From NCBI GenBank assembly GCA_011763485.2, contig JAANSK020100018.1:1-26878 (forward strand): DNA of 26,878 bases. Reading direction: 5' to 3'. Shown in pieces: positions 9,541 to 19,554 of this stretch (the stretch's first letter is position 1; every line of letters starts with the position of its first letter). Under the pieces are notes generated by a model, which saw only the letters and a program-made list of their open reading frames with translations, made no database searches and was not told where the DNA came from. This stretch comes from Isoetes engelmannii. Taxonomy: Eukaryota > Streptophyta > Lycopodiopsida > Isoetales > Isoetaceae. Made by a program: the position numbers and the translations under genes.

Positions 9541-10400
9541 CTTCGTACTATTTTCTGTTTTCACACATTTTCATCTGACATTCAGCCTACTTACCTAACC
9601 TTCCGGCCACAAAATTTAACCCATGTGTCTTCCACGTTATAATAAAGTTTCTTTACCTTACATTCTGCTGCGCCAGCACCACCTCTTCGTTGACGCACGT
9701 CACCAGTGCTTCCGCAACATAATGCCAGGCCGGTGAAGAAACTTTCTTATATACATAGTCAAAGCAAACTTTGCGGTGCCTTGAATACTGCTGCCTAACG
9801 TGAATAATGCTTTGTTTTGCTTAAAAAACTCAAGCTAGCGCCTCTTCATAAGCTTAGCCAAGAGGGAAACTGATCTCTTCCGTCTCCAGAGTGTTCCATT
9901 ATGGGCATCTCAGCCAATAGATGCTTAGCTCCAAAAAAGTCGTGTAGATGCGACAGCTGTAAACAATTCTAGGAATATGGTGTTACCCTCAAATTGAAAT
10001 GGATTTCTAATGCCAAATCCAAATCAACTTCTCAATCATAGCCGGTCAAGATTCCTGGCACATTTGACCCAAAAAGGATCAAAATTAGTTCAATTGCCGC
10101 CTGAATGAGTTAGTCTCAATCTCATCTTCCACTATATGCAGATGTTTAGATCCTTGTGAAATCTCTGTTCATTACTGAGAGCTGGGATAAGGCCTATATT
10201 TGCTCCATGTGAATGCCTAAGGAAGCCAAGAAGATTAGGTATTAATTGGCTTGATCGGCTATGGCAAGTACAGTTCTTTGTGCACGTGGCCTTTATTCAG
10301 TAAAAGCCCATGCCACATCATTGGCGATACATTTCCTCCCTCCTAACATTGCAGCAATCCTGCTGCAAAAGGACTTTCAAATGCCTTTAACCATCCTGCA
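9541..10400. other. Gene-less stretch
   Basis: No coding exon is recognised. A 14-bp inverted repeat with one mismatch (9644-9657 aaagtttctttacc against 9732-9745 ggtgaagaaacttt) encloses about 74 bp and may be a MITE remnant. Confidence 0.4.
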
Positions 10401-10883
10401 TAGTCCTATGGTCCTCGTTTAGGCTGGCTAGTAAAAGCATGTTGCTGGACATCTTTTTTTTTTTAAGGACGTCAGTCTATTCATCATCATATCATGATTA
10501 CAATCTACTTCACTTTATTTTGCAGATCACATAGAAGCCAATGCACCCGATTCTATGCTAGGAGCTATTTTGCAGATCATATAGAAGCCAATGCACCCGA
10601 TTCTATGCTAGGAGCTGCTTTGCATGTGATTATCCATTACATATGGCAGATTTAAGGTCTCTAGCACATGGCTAATTGATCATACTTGAACCCGTGACCT
10701 CGGGGCAATGGAATTTTAAGGTCCCCATTACTAGAACGATATTGGCCAGGTTTGAACCCGTGACTCGGGTGTGGCGGTTTAAGGTCCTGCCATTATTCCC
10801 TCAACTTTTCGTTCTAGCACAGTCCTTCCTTTGGTCCTCGTTTAGGTCGGCTAATAAAAGCATGTCCTTGGGCATCTTATTGT
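10401..10883. repeat. Cluster of direct duplications
   Basis: Three duplications are nested here. A roughly 62-bp segment (ggtcctcgtttaggctggct... to gacatctt) at 10401-10465 recurs at 10818-10883 with moderate divergence. A 50-bp tandem duplication occupies 10521-10570 and 10571-10620, nearly identical. Two copies of a segment starting ttgaacccgtgac lie at about 10685 and 10750, 65 bp apart. The ggtttgaaccc in the last resembles a tRNA box B, but no box A accompanies it. Confidence 0.75.
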
Positions 10884-11189
10884 CCCTCGACTTTCCATTG
10901 CCTTCCGGTCCGTATACTCTTGCAAAATACTTCTATGCCTTGCCGCATACCCGTGAAGCATCCTCCAAAGCTTCATTGACAAATTTCCAAACATTATCTT
11001 GAACCACTAGTGGATTTATCTGCCTAAATTGTTATTGACTGTAGAACCTCGAAGATATCAATTACTTCTAGTTCACTTGACCTCCCAAGTTGAGGTAAAT
11101 CTTTACCTTGATAAGGTTTTAGGAATGAAAGATTGAAATGGTGTATGGAAATGGAGTGCCAACCTAAGAACTTCCTTTCATGCACCTTT

Positions 11190-12010
11190 CTGAGCATTTA
11201 GGGATCCTCATCCATTCCCCATCTCCTTCCTTAGAAACCATTGGATGTTGCAACTTAGATGGTTTCTTGGCAAGGGAAGCCTGAGCATCTCTAATACGAG
11301 CCTCAGCAATAGGTCAAAAATTGGAAAGAGTGGTTCTTGAACATTTTGACCATAGATTGCATGAAAAGGTGTCCTCTTCATGGCAGATTGATTGGTGGTG
11401 TCGTGTACAAATTTAGTAATAAGCAAATACTCTTCCAATGACCTTGTGACAAACCTTATAAGATGGAAGAAATGACTTTGTTCACTACCTTGGATTAGCC
11501 ATCAGTCTGCGGGTGAAAAGCAGTGAAAAGCCTCAATCAGTTCCCAATTGCATGAAGAATGTGTTCTAGCAAACTATATAGCCTAAATATCAAAAAAGTA
11601 TAGCCGCAGCATAAGCTGTCAACTTATCCAAGCCAAGAACAAAATGCCCTACTTAGTTAAACAATCAACAACTGTCCAAATGAGAGCATTTGCGAGAACT
11701 TATAGGACGACCAACAATAAAATCCATAGTGACGTGCTGACACTTCGCTCCCGAAGAGAAAGGAATAGTATGAGGTTTCTTCTTCGCTTTCTTTATACAT
11801 CGGCAAGTTACACAATGACAGATATCAATCAAGACATCTCGAGGGAATCCAAGCCAAGCAAAGTATGATCCAAGCGTAGCCAAAAGTCACCACTGAAAGC
11901 ATCATGGGCTTCCCTAAGAATAAGTAACCCAAAGTCACGAATAATGCATAGCTTTCTGCATGTACATAAGAAACTATTAACTATCTTATCTCTCTAAGCA
12001 TTGCCATTTT
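11190..12010 (-). mobile_element. Fossil of a Ty3/gypsy LTR retrotransposon (pol, integrase region)
   Basis: Minus-strand translations show hallmarks of a Ty3/gypsy integrase: the end of the zinc-binding region (CVTCRCIKKAKKKPHTIPFS) followed by the start of the catalytic core (HVTMDFIVGRPIS), and further on the region with ITKFVHDTTNQSAMKRTPFH and AIYGQNVQEPL that matches the conserved core end of plant gypsy elements. Sequence just upstream (about 11884-12010) reads like the N-terminal part of the integrase. No LTRs, gag or reverse transcriptase were identified. The element is clearly broken, with several breaks, and is old. Confidence 0.75.
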
Positions 12011-12364
12011 GATCCAATAAACAAATGTTCTTTAATCATGGTCGGTGGCATAGAAGCTTCATGTCTTCCAAATGGTTGGATTGAAAGAAGCAGAATTGAA
12101 TTAAAGTGAATGGGTTTTATCATCCACAGAGACCAAGAGGCCTATGAGATCCAATCAAAGAGCACATTAAACATATTACTGTCAGGATCACCCACCCCCC
12201 CCCTTCCCCCCTTCTTTCCAAAAAAGGTTTTTGAACGAAAAACCTTAGCAGTAATAACCATGTTGAATAACTATACAATGATACATGTCGAGAGAGGGAG
12301 GGGGGAGGGAAACACCTGAGCAAAAGCTAAACCTAGTGAAACCACATCTTAACTAACTATTGCG

Positions 12365-12455
12365 CACAGAGAGGGAGAGGGAGAGGGAGAGGGAGAGGGA
12401 GAGGGAGAGGAAGAAGAAGAAGAAGAAGAAGAAGAAGCATTGGGAGAGGGAGAGG
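12365..12455. repeat. Purine microsatellite (GGGAGA)n(GAA)n
   Basis: About seven GGGAGA hexamers (12369-12410) are followed by a run of GAA triplets (to about 12437) and two more GGGAGAG units (12441-12455). Related G/A-rich sequence also lies at 12288-12309. It sits exactly where the minus-strand LINE 3' end would be. Confidence 0.9.
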
Positions 12456-12500
12456 TGATTTGTATTATTTCGTCTTTGTCAGACCATCAGGCCATACAAC

Positions 12501-13372
12501 TTATCCAAATCCAAAAATCATATCATCTGGCAAGTACTCATCCTTGAGTTGCTCATCATCACTCTCTTCTTCCTCCTCCTCGCTAGTTTCCACTACAACA
12601 TTCTTAATTGCCATCTTCCTTAAGGCCAACATATCAATTAAGAAACTACCTACTACAATAGTTGGCATGTCAAAGAATTGATGTAGAGTAAGTAGATCAA
12701 AGCCAAACCTATCCCTCAGGGCCTGATATGCTGGGAAATGTAGTATTGCATGTTCTTCATGTTCTATTACATCTGACCCACATGCTCTACATGTTCGGTA
12801 CTCCCTTTGGATGTTATACCATCTCCCAACCTCCACATTTAAGTAGTGTGCACTTAGTCACATCCTACAGATAATATGTCTTTTTGCCAATGAGAGGTTT
12901 TCACCCAAGTGGTGCCTCGTCTGTGATGTTAGATTCATCTTATCCCTGTATTGTGCCATTTTGATGCCAGGCGCATTCCTAATCCTCGTTCAAGCCGTGT
13001 CTTTTACCCAATCATGGATCCGATCCTTATTGTGTGCTAGGTCTTGAATTTGAATGTGCCAAATCATGTCATCTGCATACCATCCCTTATCCATTGTCGT
13101 GTTTAGTGCCAATCTCAGGTAGCTTTCTTCCTCCATGCCCCTCCATCCTGCTTAGATATGTCAGGAAGTGACATAGAGCTTCGCATTCCATATGCATCAT
13201 TATATTCTACCAACATCATGTCATATGGAGTCTGCATTTTAAGTCCCAGCTCAGTGTGCAAGAACTTTTTTAGTACCCTCTCTATTTTTTGCCAGAGTTC
13301 CAGTGAAAGTCCTGGCCCCAGAACTTCGCACCCATAGAGAATCATTGTCTGTACTAAAGTTTTGAACAACAT
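12501..13372 (-). pseudogene. LINE ORF2 C-terminal part
   Basis: The first portion (13372-13115, LVQTMILYGCEVLGPG and KIERVLKKFLHTELGLKMQ) is the thumb/connection segment that follows LINE reverse transcriptases. After a degraded middle, 12836-12501 carries the C-terminal Cys/His motif: CRACGSDVIEHEEHAILHFP followed by AYQALRDRF. In related elements the residue after LH is usually Cys; here it is Phe. The end is very acidic (ETSEEEEEESDDEQ). At least one frame change separates the two portions. Confidence 0.75.
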
Positions 13373-13390
13373 TCGTTTTAGACCAAAATT

Positions 13391-14819
13391 CTAGATATCT
13401 GTCTTTAGACATTTCTTTTGCATAGAAAATAGCAGTTTCAGACCCCCATTAACTCTCTGCTCCACTGTTTGTTTCCACCTGAAGTGCTTATCAACAATGA
13501 GCCCTAAATATTTGTAGATGCTAGAAATCTCAACCTGTTCTCTTTTGTAGAAGAATGCATAGTTCTGATCTAGATTTGTTCCAAAAATCACGGCCTTAGT
13601 TTTATCCAGATTGTCCTTCATTCTTGTTGCATCACAGAAGTTTGACAGTGTGTCCATGTGTTCCTGCATCCCCTGTTTGCTCCTTGATAGCAATACAATG
13701 TCATCTGCTTAGAGTAATAAAAGAATGACATAACATGCGAGTTGTACCCCATCTCCCCCATGCATGGATATCCACCTCTCTAGGTCATCTAGGAAGATGT
13801 GAAACAACGTAGATGATAAACGACATTCTTGCTTAACACCTGAGTTGCTCTCCACTTGCACCTCATTTTGATCAAAAGGGAAAGATAATTTTACAAGGAT
13901 CTTTTCACACAGCAGTCTCACAGCATCCCTTAGTTGCTCAGGCACCTTGATTCTTTCTATGCTCTCCCATAGATTCCCCATGTGCACCATGTCGAATGCT
14001 TTAGTGAAATCGACAAATCCTGCAAACAAAAGCTTCCGCGTCCCCTTGACTGTATCTATCATAGCTTGATAGGTTACCAGGTGGTCAATGGTGTATTTCT
14101 TTGGCCTAAAGCCTGCTTTCTCGTTAGCTCGAACATTGTGCCTTTCTGCCCATGTGCTAATTTTGCTTTCAATAATATTGGCAAACAACTTTGCGAAGAG
14201 ATTACTCACCATGATCATGCGGTAGTTATTTGGGTCGCGATCATTCCCATCCTTATGGATAGGAACTACTCTGTTCACTTTCCATTCTGTTGGGAACCCC
14301 TCTTGCGTTGCATCATTGAACATCTGTGTTATTTTGCTTGCCACACCCCTTCCTGCCCATTTGAACATTTCAGCCACTAATCTGCTACCTTTCCATTAGC
14401 CAGTTTATTAGTTCACACACATCATCAATGGTAAATAGAAAAAGAGTCCTAATTGCCTGTTGACTTGCTATGACACCATCAATATGGTAGAGCCTTCTAA
14501 CCTGTGCTACCAGATCATCAAATTGCAAATGTTGCGTGCTTTTCCTTCTTTCCTTCAGCTTCTTCTAAAACTAATTAGGGTCAGTCACGAGACTAGTAGC
14601 AAGCTCCTCTTGTTTATGTTGTAGAAATGCCCTTTTCTTATGTCTGATCAGAGTCTTATACTCTTTAATAAGCTCCAGTCTATGGCCTCCGTGTGCCACT
14701 TTATATTGCTCTCTTTTGAGCCTACACTCTCCATCAAACCACCCATTACAAGGTAGCCCTTTTTTCCGCCTTCCAAAACTAAAGCATATCTTTGCCGCAT
14801 CTAGCACTAGAGAGGTCAA
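13391..14819 (-). pseudogene. LINE ORF2 reverse transcriptase
   Basis: Piece 14819-14571 (WFDGECRLKREQYK, IRHKKRAFLQHKQEELA) is the linker between endonuclease and RT. Piece 14377-13709 holds the RT blocks: WKVNRVVPIHKDG, NNYRMIMVSNLFAKLF, ANEKAGFRPKKYTIDHLVT, LLFAGFVDFTKAFDMV and SGVKQECRLSSTLFHIFLDD. The frame is stopped by TAA (13709-13711) exactly at the Tyr of the YADD box, and continues in the same frame as ADDIVLLSRSKQ to 13391, where a TAG stops it again before NFGLKRMLFK. The enzyme copied element RNA into DNA at the target site; this copy cannot. Confidence 0.85.
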
Positions 14820-14949
14820 AACCTCCGTTATCCTTGCAGCATCTTGAGGTCAAGTTGTGCACTCCACACGTTGCTCGTAATATTTCATGTACTGCTTTGC
14901 CTTTTTCTGATTAACCTGAATACCACCCTTGCTAGTTTCTTCATGATGC

Positions 14950-15830
14950 TTAATTGCCCCTATAGCAACAAATTATGCGCCATAATTGAAACATGATTCG
15001 ACTCTTTCCTAATATCCGATATGTGCAAGTATGTGACTTGCTCCGCAAAAAGCTCAGATGATTTAAAATAATCCACAATGCTCTTTCCCTTACAAGTACA
15101 CTTTCTAGTGCCCAAAAATCTTTTAACTCCATTATAGATCACAAGGTTCAAACCTTTACACATACCTAACAGTTGGTTCCCCATTGCAGTAGGCCATTTG
15201 TCTTTGTCTGCTGAGGTGCGATCCCATCCTGCAAGTTCCAATTCACCATCGTCCATTTGATTCATCCAGATAGGGTCCCCATTGCTGCTTGCCAAGATTG
15301 CTTGTTTCCCCACAATTCGCCCATATTGAAAGCCCCCACCAAAACAACCTCTCCCAGTTCCATTAGTTCCAGACTATCCAATTCCAACTGTTGAAATGGA
15401 TCCTCAAAGTCTAAATTATATTTTTGATATGTGTGTTTTTGTAGCGGTGGAAATAACATCCCACAATAAAGATTTTCTTGCCATCTCGTCCTGGCACCTC
15501 CACCCATATAAACTACTTAGTATCCCTTTTCTTGATAACTTTCAGCAAGTGCACTATTTCCTTTCTGATATAGCAGGCTACCCCTCCATATCCTCTTCTT
15601 CGCCATCCTCTTTTATTCCATATTGAGTGTAAGACCACGAACCCTAGTATTTTCAGAAGCCTGCTTTCTTCATGCTCTCAAGTTTCTGTAAAAAAAGCCA
15701 TATCTACTGATGCTAGTATATCCCCCATCTCCGTAACTTTCCCCTTGTTTAGATGATTGATGTTCCATGGAAGTAACTTGATGGTCTGAATTCCTATGCA
15801 TCTGCAATGATGCACACCTTACCGTGTTTC
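14950..15830 (-). pseudogene. LINE ORF2 endonuclease
   Basis: Apurinic-endonuclease-like (EEP) domain in at least three frame pieces. Its start reads IKLLPWNINHLNKGKV then MAFFTET followed by a stop (about 15785-15685). Next comes LMELGEVVLVGAFNM, where the family usually has GDFN: the Asp is Ala (GCT). Then in another frame WDRTSADKDKWPTAMGNQLL, GLNLVIYNGVKRFLGT, CKGKSIVDYF and ESNHVSIM. The last matches the family SDH motif with Asp to Asn. Loss of catalytic residues fits a dead copy. Confidence 0.75.
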
Positions 15831-16187
15831 CAGAAGCTTTTTGATTGTTCTGCCTTGCATCCTTGAATTTCTGCAATTCTATCTTGTGTTGTTGAAATTG
15901 TTTAACGCAAATGAGAAACTCTGAAGCTTTATCTGCAGACAAGAGTTAGTAGTAAAGCAACTAAAATTCAAATCCACCCCTTAAGGGCAAAGCTCTCTGC
16001 CCAATCGGGCTATCCGGAGCAAAGAATTCCTGAGAAAGACCACATCGACTAGTACTAGAACACAAGAACTCAGAAACGCTATCAAATCCATAGCCTCAAC
16101 CTACAGGACTAGGACAAGAATTCCAGGGGATAGATGCTATGGTAGAGATAAGATGAAGATGAATGATGGCGGTCTAATCCAGCAATC

Positions 16188-16283
16188 GAATTCCTCTGTA
16201 AATCCGTATGCAGTGACCGGAATTCCTCTGCAAATCCTTATGCAGAGACTGGAATTCCTCTGCAAATCCTTATGCAGAGCAAG
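16188..16283. repeat. 32-bp tandem repeat, three copies
   Basis: Copies start at gaattcctct in 16188, 16220 and 16252, each followed by g(t/c)aaatcc(g/t)tatgcag. The second and third copies are nearly identical. A further partial echo (atatccttatgcagatc) occurs near 16318. It lies between the LINE ORF1 and ORF2 remnants, so it is either an expansion in the inter-ORF region or a later insertion. Confidence 0.85.
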
Positions 16284-16499
16284 CAGCCGAACCCAAGAAT
16301 CTGCTGCTGTTGTCCTAGATATCCTTATGCAGATCAACATTGTTTATTTATAATGAGTGATGCAACAAAAAAGGTCCTTGCCTTAAAATATCCGCAAGGT
16401 GCCCTTTTTTTCTAAACCTTAATAATATCCAAAAGGTATTGACTTAAATTAGATATCCCTTTTGTCCAAAGGCCAATGCCCAACTGTCTTTCTCATTCT

Positions 16500-17241
16500 T
16501 TGCTCCCCATAGCCACTCCCCCGAGCACTATATCATTGTTCCTGCGTGAGATCCTCACTAATCCAAATGTTCCTGCCCTTGAGCTTAATTCTTGCTTGCA
16601 GCACACTCATATTATCATCTCTACTTTTGAATTTGACAATAATATTCCGAGACTTGTCTCCTTTCTTTCCTACTCGGTATGCTTCAACAAGGCCCACAAA
16701 CGGAACCTCCAATATGTTAAATAGATTTGTTACCTCTTCTTTGGCATTCTCATCCTCTTTCTCTAGCAGCCCAACAATCCGAAGGTTAAGTGCATGTTTG
16801 GCCCTATCCTGTTGCTCCAATACATCATTCATTCTGTTATTTAACTTTTCCACGGCCTCTTTCCAAGACCCCGGATCAGCCTCCTCTCCTTCATATACAT
16901 CCTTTTGTTTTTAAGGAGTTCAATTTCATGGCGTAGTTCTTGATTTTCTGTCTTTAGTTCTACCAGAGTACTAGCAATGCCATGATTTCTGCTTTCAGTT
17001 CTAGTAATGTATGAGAAATTTGTTGAAGAGCACGTACCATTTCCGCCTTTCTAGCTTCCTTTCGAGGGTGCTCCATTGAGTCCCACATTTTCATAATTAA
17101 AGCGATTACATTGGGTTCACCTACCACCATTCTACCATACTGCCAAGGGGTCACAGAGCCCCTTGTTTCCAGCAGACACAAAGGGATCACAGAGTCCCCT
17201 ATTTTTGTATCCCCCCCTACAGGAAAAACCATCTGCTTCAA
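16500..17241 (-). pseudogene. LINE ORF1 (coiled coil + RRM-like domain)
   Basis: Starting from 17241 the translation includes heptad-like helices (MVRALQQISHTLLELKAEIM; then, in another frame, LKTENQELRHEIELL). Piece 16853-16533 continues with NNRMNDVLEQQDRAKHALN, then the RRM-like domain: LRIVGLLEKEDENAKEEVTN, FNILEVPFVGLVEAYRVGKK, RNIIVKFKSRDDNMSVLQ and RNIWISEDLTQEQ. This pattern is typical of LINE ORF1 nucleic-acid chaperones. At least two frameshifts are present. No clear C-terminal domain follows. Confidence 0.75.
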
Positions 17242-18250
17242 TAGATGCCTAATATAAAAATATTATTTCGTAATAAATGGATGGTCCAGGTTATTTCATG
17301 TCTCCGTTTCAAGAGTCCAGAAACCCTCGAAGCATTGTAGTCGCTGATCTGTAGTAAAGAGGACTCGTACTAACAAATTCTGAATTGTGATTTGAGTTAG
17401 ATCATCGTAAATGCATACTCTCTTTTTTTTTGTCGCTTATGTTTCTAAACTTGTAAAGTCCCTTTAAGGATCAGTCGCTTATGCTGCTCCTTAAAAAATA
17501 AAAAATTCTAAAAGGCCAACCACCTGTGCGACATCACCTTGTTCTTTTTGGGCTTTAAAGCATTTATGGCACAGCTAAAAGAAGCACATCACTAACTCAT
17601 ATCTCAACCAAACAACAAGCAGTATGGCTCCCAAAAGTGGAGCTGCAAGGAGCGAAGCGATTTTGAGCTTCACCCTTTACTAGATTTGAAAAACATCGAA
17701 GAAAAGCTCAAAAAGGTGGTCACAAAACAGATAATTCATTGTACCCAAATGAATGAATTAGCATATTTTCGTGGGAACAATATAGAAGTTGGGCCATCCA
17801 TTTCTACTGGTGCGCATTTCTATGTCGCCACGTGAGAGGCGCAAATAACCCGAAATGGAAATCGAGGCATCCATTCCGCCCAACAAGTAAACAGCCGGTA
17901 ATAATCTAGGTTTAGGTTAGGCTGCCGCCGAGATACACACTTAGCAAAGTTTCTTGTTGCATTGCCACCGAGATATTTCAGCTCTTGTTGCTGCAGAGAT
18001 TTTTGAGCAGAGCTTCAACTTGCAAAGCTCATTGAGCCAGATTTTTGAGCTGGAACTTGCAAAACTTTCAATTTTCGAGCCGGATCTTATTGCGAAGCCT
18101 CATGTTGCAAAGCTCCTTCCTGTTGCAAAGCTTCTTGTCGAATTTTTTAGCACCAGTTTCTTGTCGGATTTTTAGCAGAGCTTCTCTTGCCGAATCTTAT
18201 TACAGGTATTGCCGCAGAGACGCCACACCTCTATCAAAGATCAGCTTCAA
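17242..18250. other. Gene-less stretch with low-level internal repetition
   Basis: No gene is recognised. From about 17940 to 18210 the sequence consists of loosely repeated fragments such as ttgttgca, gttgcaaagct(c/t)cttc and gagc(c)agatttttgagc. These give open frames with repeated Leu/Ala-Lys stretches that I regard as non-coding. Confidence 0.35.
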
Positions 18251-18550
18251 GAACTCAATTCCCCAACTTCTATATGGTAGGGGAACTCAATTCCCCAACT
18301 TCTATATGGTAGGGGAAAGGCAACAAGGACTGCCTTTCCGCAACAGAGGCAGACCTGCTCCCGGCTGCCGCCGGTGGCAAGGCCCCTGCCCTTGCAGCCC
18401 ATGTTGCCTTCCCCCTATAGGTAAATGTCAAGTAACTAAGATTCTGGACACGGAGCCAATGCGTCATGCCATATAGCACATTTTCTTTTTCCTAGATATT
18501 AACCTTGGAAATTTTTTTCTTTTCCTAGATATTAACCTTGGAAATTTTTT
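18251..18550. repeat. Two short tandem duplications (32 bp x2 and 33 bp x2)
   Basis: 18251-18282 is repeated without mismatch at 18283-18314 (unit starts gaactcaattccccaact). Further on, cctagatattaaccttggaa occurs at 18491 and 18524, a 33-bp period with flanking T-rich sequence included. Perfect or near-perfect identity suggests recent events. Confidence 0.9.
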
Positions 18551-18580
18551 GAACAACGTCCTGGCTGCGTTGTTTTTACC

Positions 18581-18772
18581 CGACAGCTCCGATGTCCCAC
18601 TACTGTTTTACCTCGCATTCTTGCTATTCAACCCAACATTCTTGCTAGTTTACCTTCCAGAATCCTGACATTCACGCGACAGCTCCAGTGTTCCACTACT
18701 GTTTTACCTCGCATTCTTACTATTCAACCCAACATTCTTGCTAGTTTACCTTCCAGAATCCTGACATTCGCG
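18581..18772. repeat. 96-bp tandem duplication, two copies
   Basis: Copies 18581-18676 and 18677-18772 both start cgacagctcc and differ at about five positions. Each copy contains an internal doublet of cattcttgcta (one mutated in copy 2). No coding potential is apparent. Confidence 0.9.
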
Positions 18773-18778
18773 TTGCAC

Positions 18779-18909
18779 GAATGACCTGCTGCCTCAAATT
18801 CTGGACTGTCAATAGTGCCTCCACGCTACGCACGTCAGCACTATTTCCACTCCAGAATTTGAGGCAGCAGGTCATTCCTCCCCAGAATTTGAGGCAGCAA
18901 GTCATTCCT
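18779..18909. repeat. Perfect 27-bp inverted repeat plus an extra direct copy of one arm
   Basis: 18779-18805 (gaatgacctgctgcctcaaa...) is the exact reverse complement of 18851-18877, with a 45-bp loop. The right arm is then repeated in direct orientation 30 bp further on (18882-18909), with one change (aggtcatt to aagtcatt). Three copies in mixed orientation imply two separate duplication events. Confidence 0.9.
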
Positions 18910-19554
18910 ATATACAAACTAGATTCGCAAGATGAAAATGCCAGTTATATCCATGTGCTCAATTTGTTTATCTGCAACTAAAATTTGAGAACACGAATGC
19001 AGATTGCAATGAAAATAGGCTTTGTTTTATAGATTTGTCAACCACAAAGAGAGATACTGACACATGGCCGCAAAGTAACAACCAACATTAATTACATCCA
19101 CTTCAGGGCGTCCACGGCCCAAAAATCCTAGATAAAAGAGACTACTCATAATTCGTATTGCTAATTTAAAAGTAAAGTTATTTAACGTATTGACACCAGG
19201 TTGGCGACAATTCATCCCCTTCTGATCATCTAGAATGCAACACCTTCACGGCAGATTCATACATTGATGTAAAGTCAAGGAAGAACATATATTATACACA
19301 CAATGTCACCCATTTCTAGGAATAGGATCATCTGTTCTGCTGACCAAACCACATTCCAGATTGTTGGAATGGAGCATTCACACCCAACTGACACTTTTGC
19401 ACGCACTGGCCCTTCCATTATCTTGCAACTTGGTGGCCGATCATCAGTAGGCTTTCCACATTGTCTTTTACTTCTTCGGTTTTTGTACTATCGACCAAAA
19501 TATCCAAATGCGTACTTCATTTTGGACAAAACTGTGGTGTATTTCCAAGCTCAG
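18910..19554. other. 3' flank of the TFIIIC-like gene
   Basis: No gene is seen. The part next to 19554 is probably the 3' UTR of the minus-strand gene ending at 19555. Small open frames here have no recognisable motif. Confidence 0.4.

Larger units (their letters stand above)
12456..17241 (-). mobile_element. Decayed non-LTR retrotransposon (LINE) with ORF1 and ORF2
   Basis: All parts lie in the expected order on the minus strand: ORF1 (17241-16500), endonuclease (about 15830-14950), linker and reverse transcriptase (14819-13391), and C-terminal Cys/His domain (to 12501). This is the architecture of an endonuclease-encoding LINE of the L1-like type. Many frameshifts and in-frame stops show it is inactive. 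The 5' boundary is arbitrary (furthest recognisable ORF1). The 3' boundary is placed at the microsatellite, which may be the tail. No target-site duplication was found. Confidence 0.85.

Noticed and set aside
10740-10765. tRNA box-B-like ggtttgaaccc
   Set aside because: No box A at the right distance and no cloverleaf; it is also duplicated with divergence at 10685.
17905-17925. Telomere-like ggtttaggttagg
   Set aside because: Only a fragmentary match to the plant repeat TTTAGGG, not tandem; likely chance.
17954-18476. Overlapping + strand open frames of 73 and 143 codons
   Set aside because: They arise from loosely repeated non-coding fragments and the 32-bp tandem duplication; no domain and no splice context.
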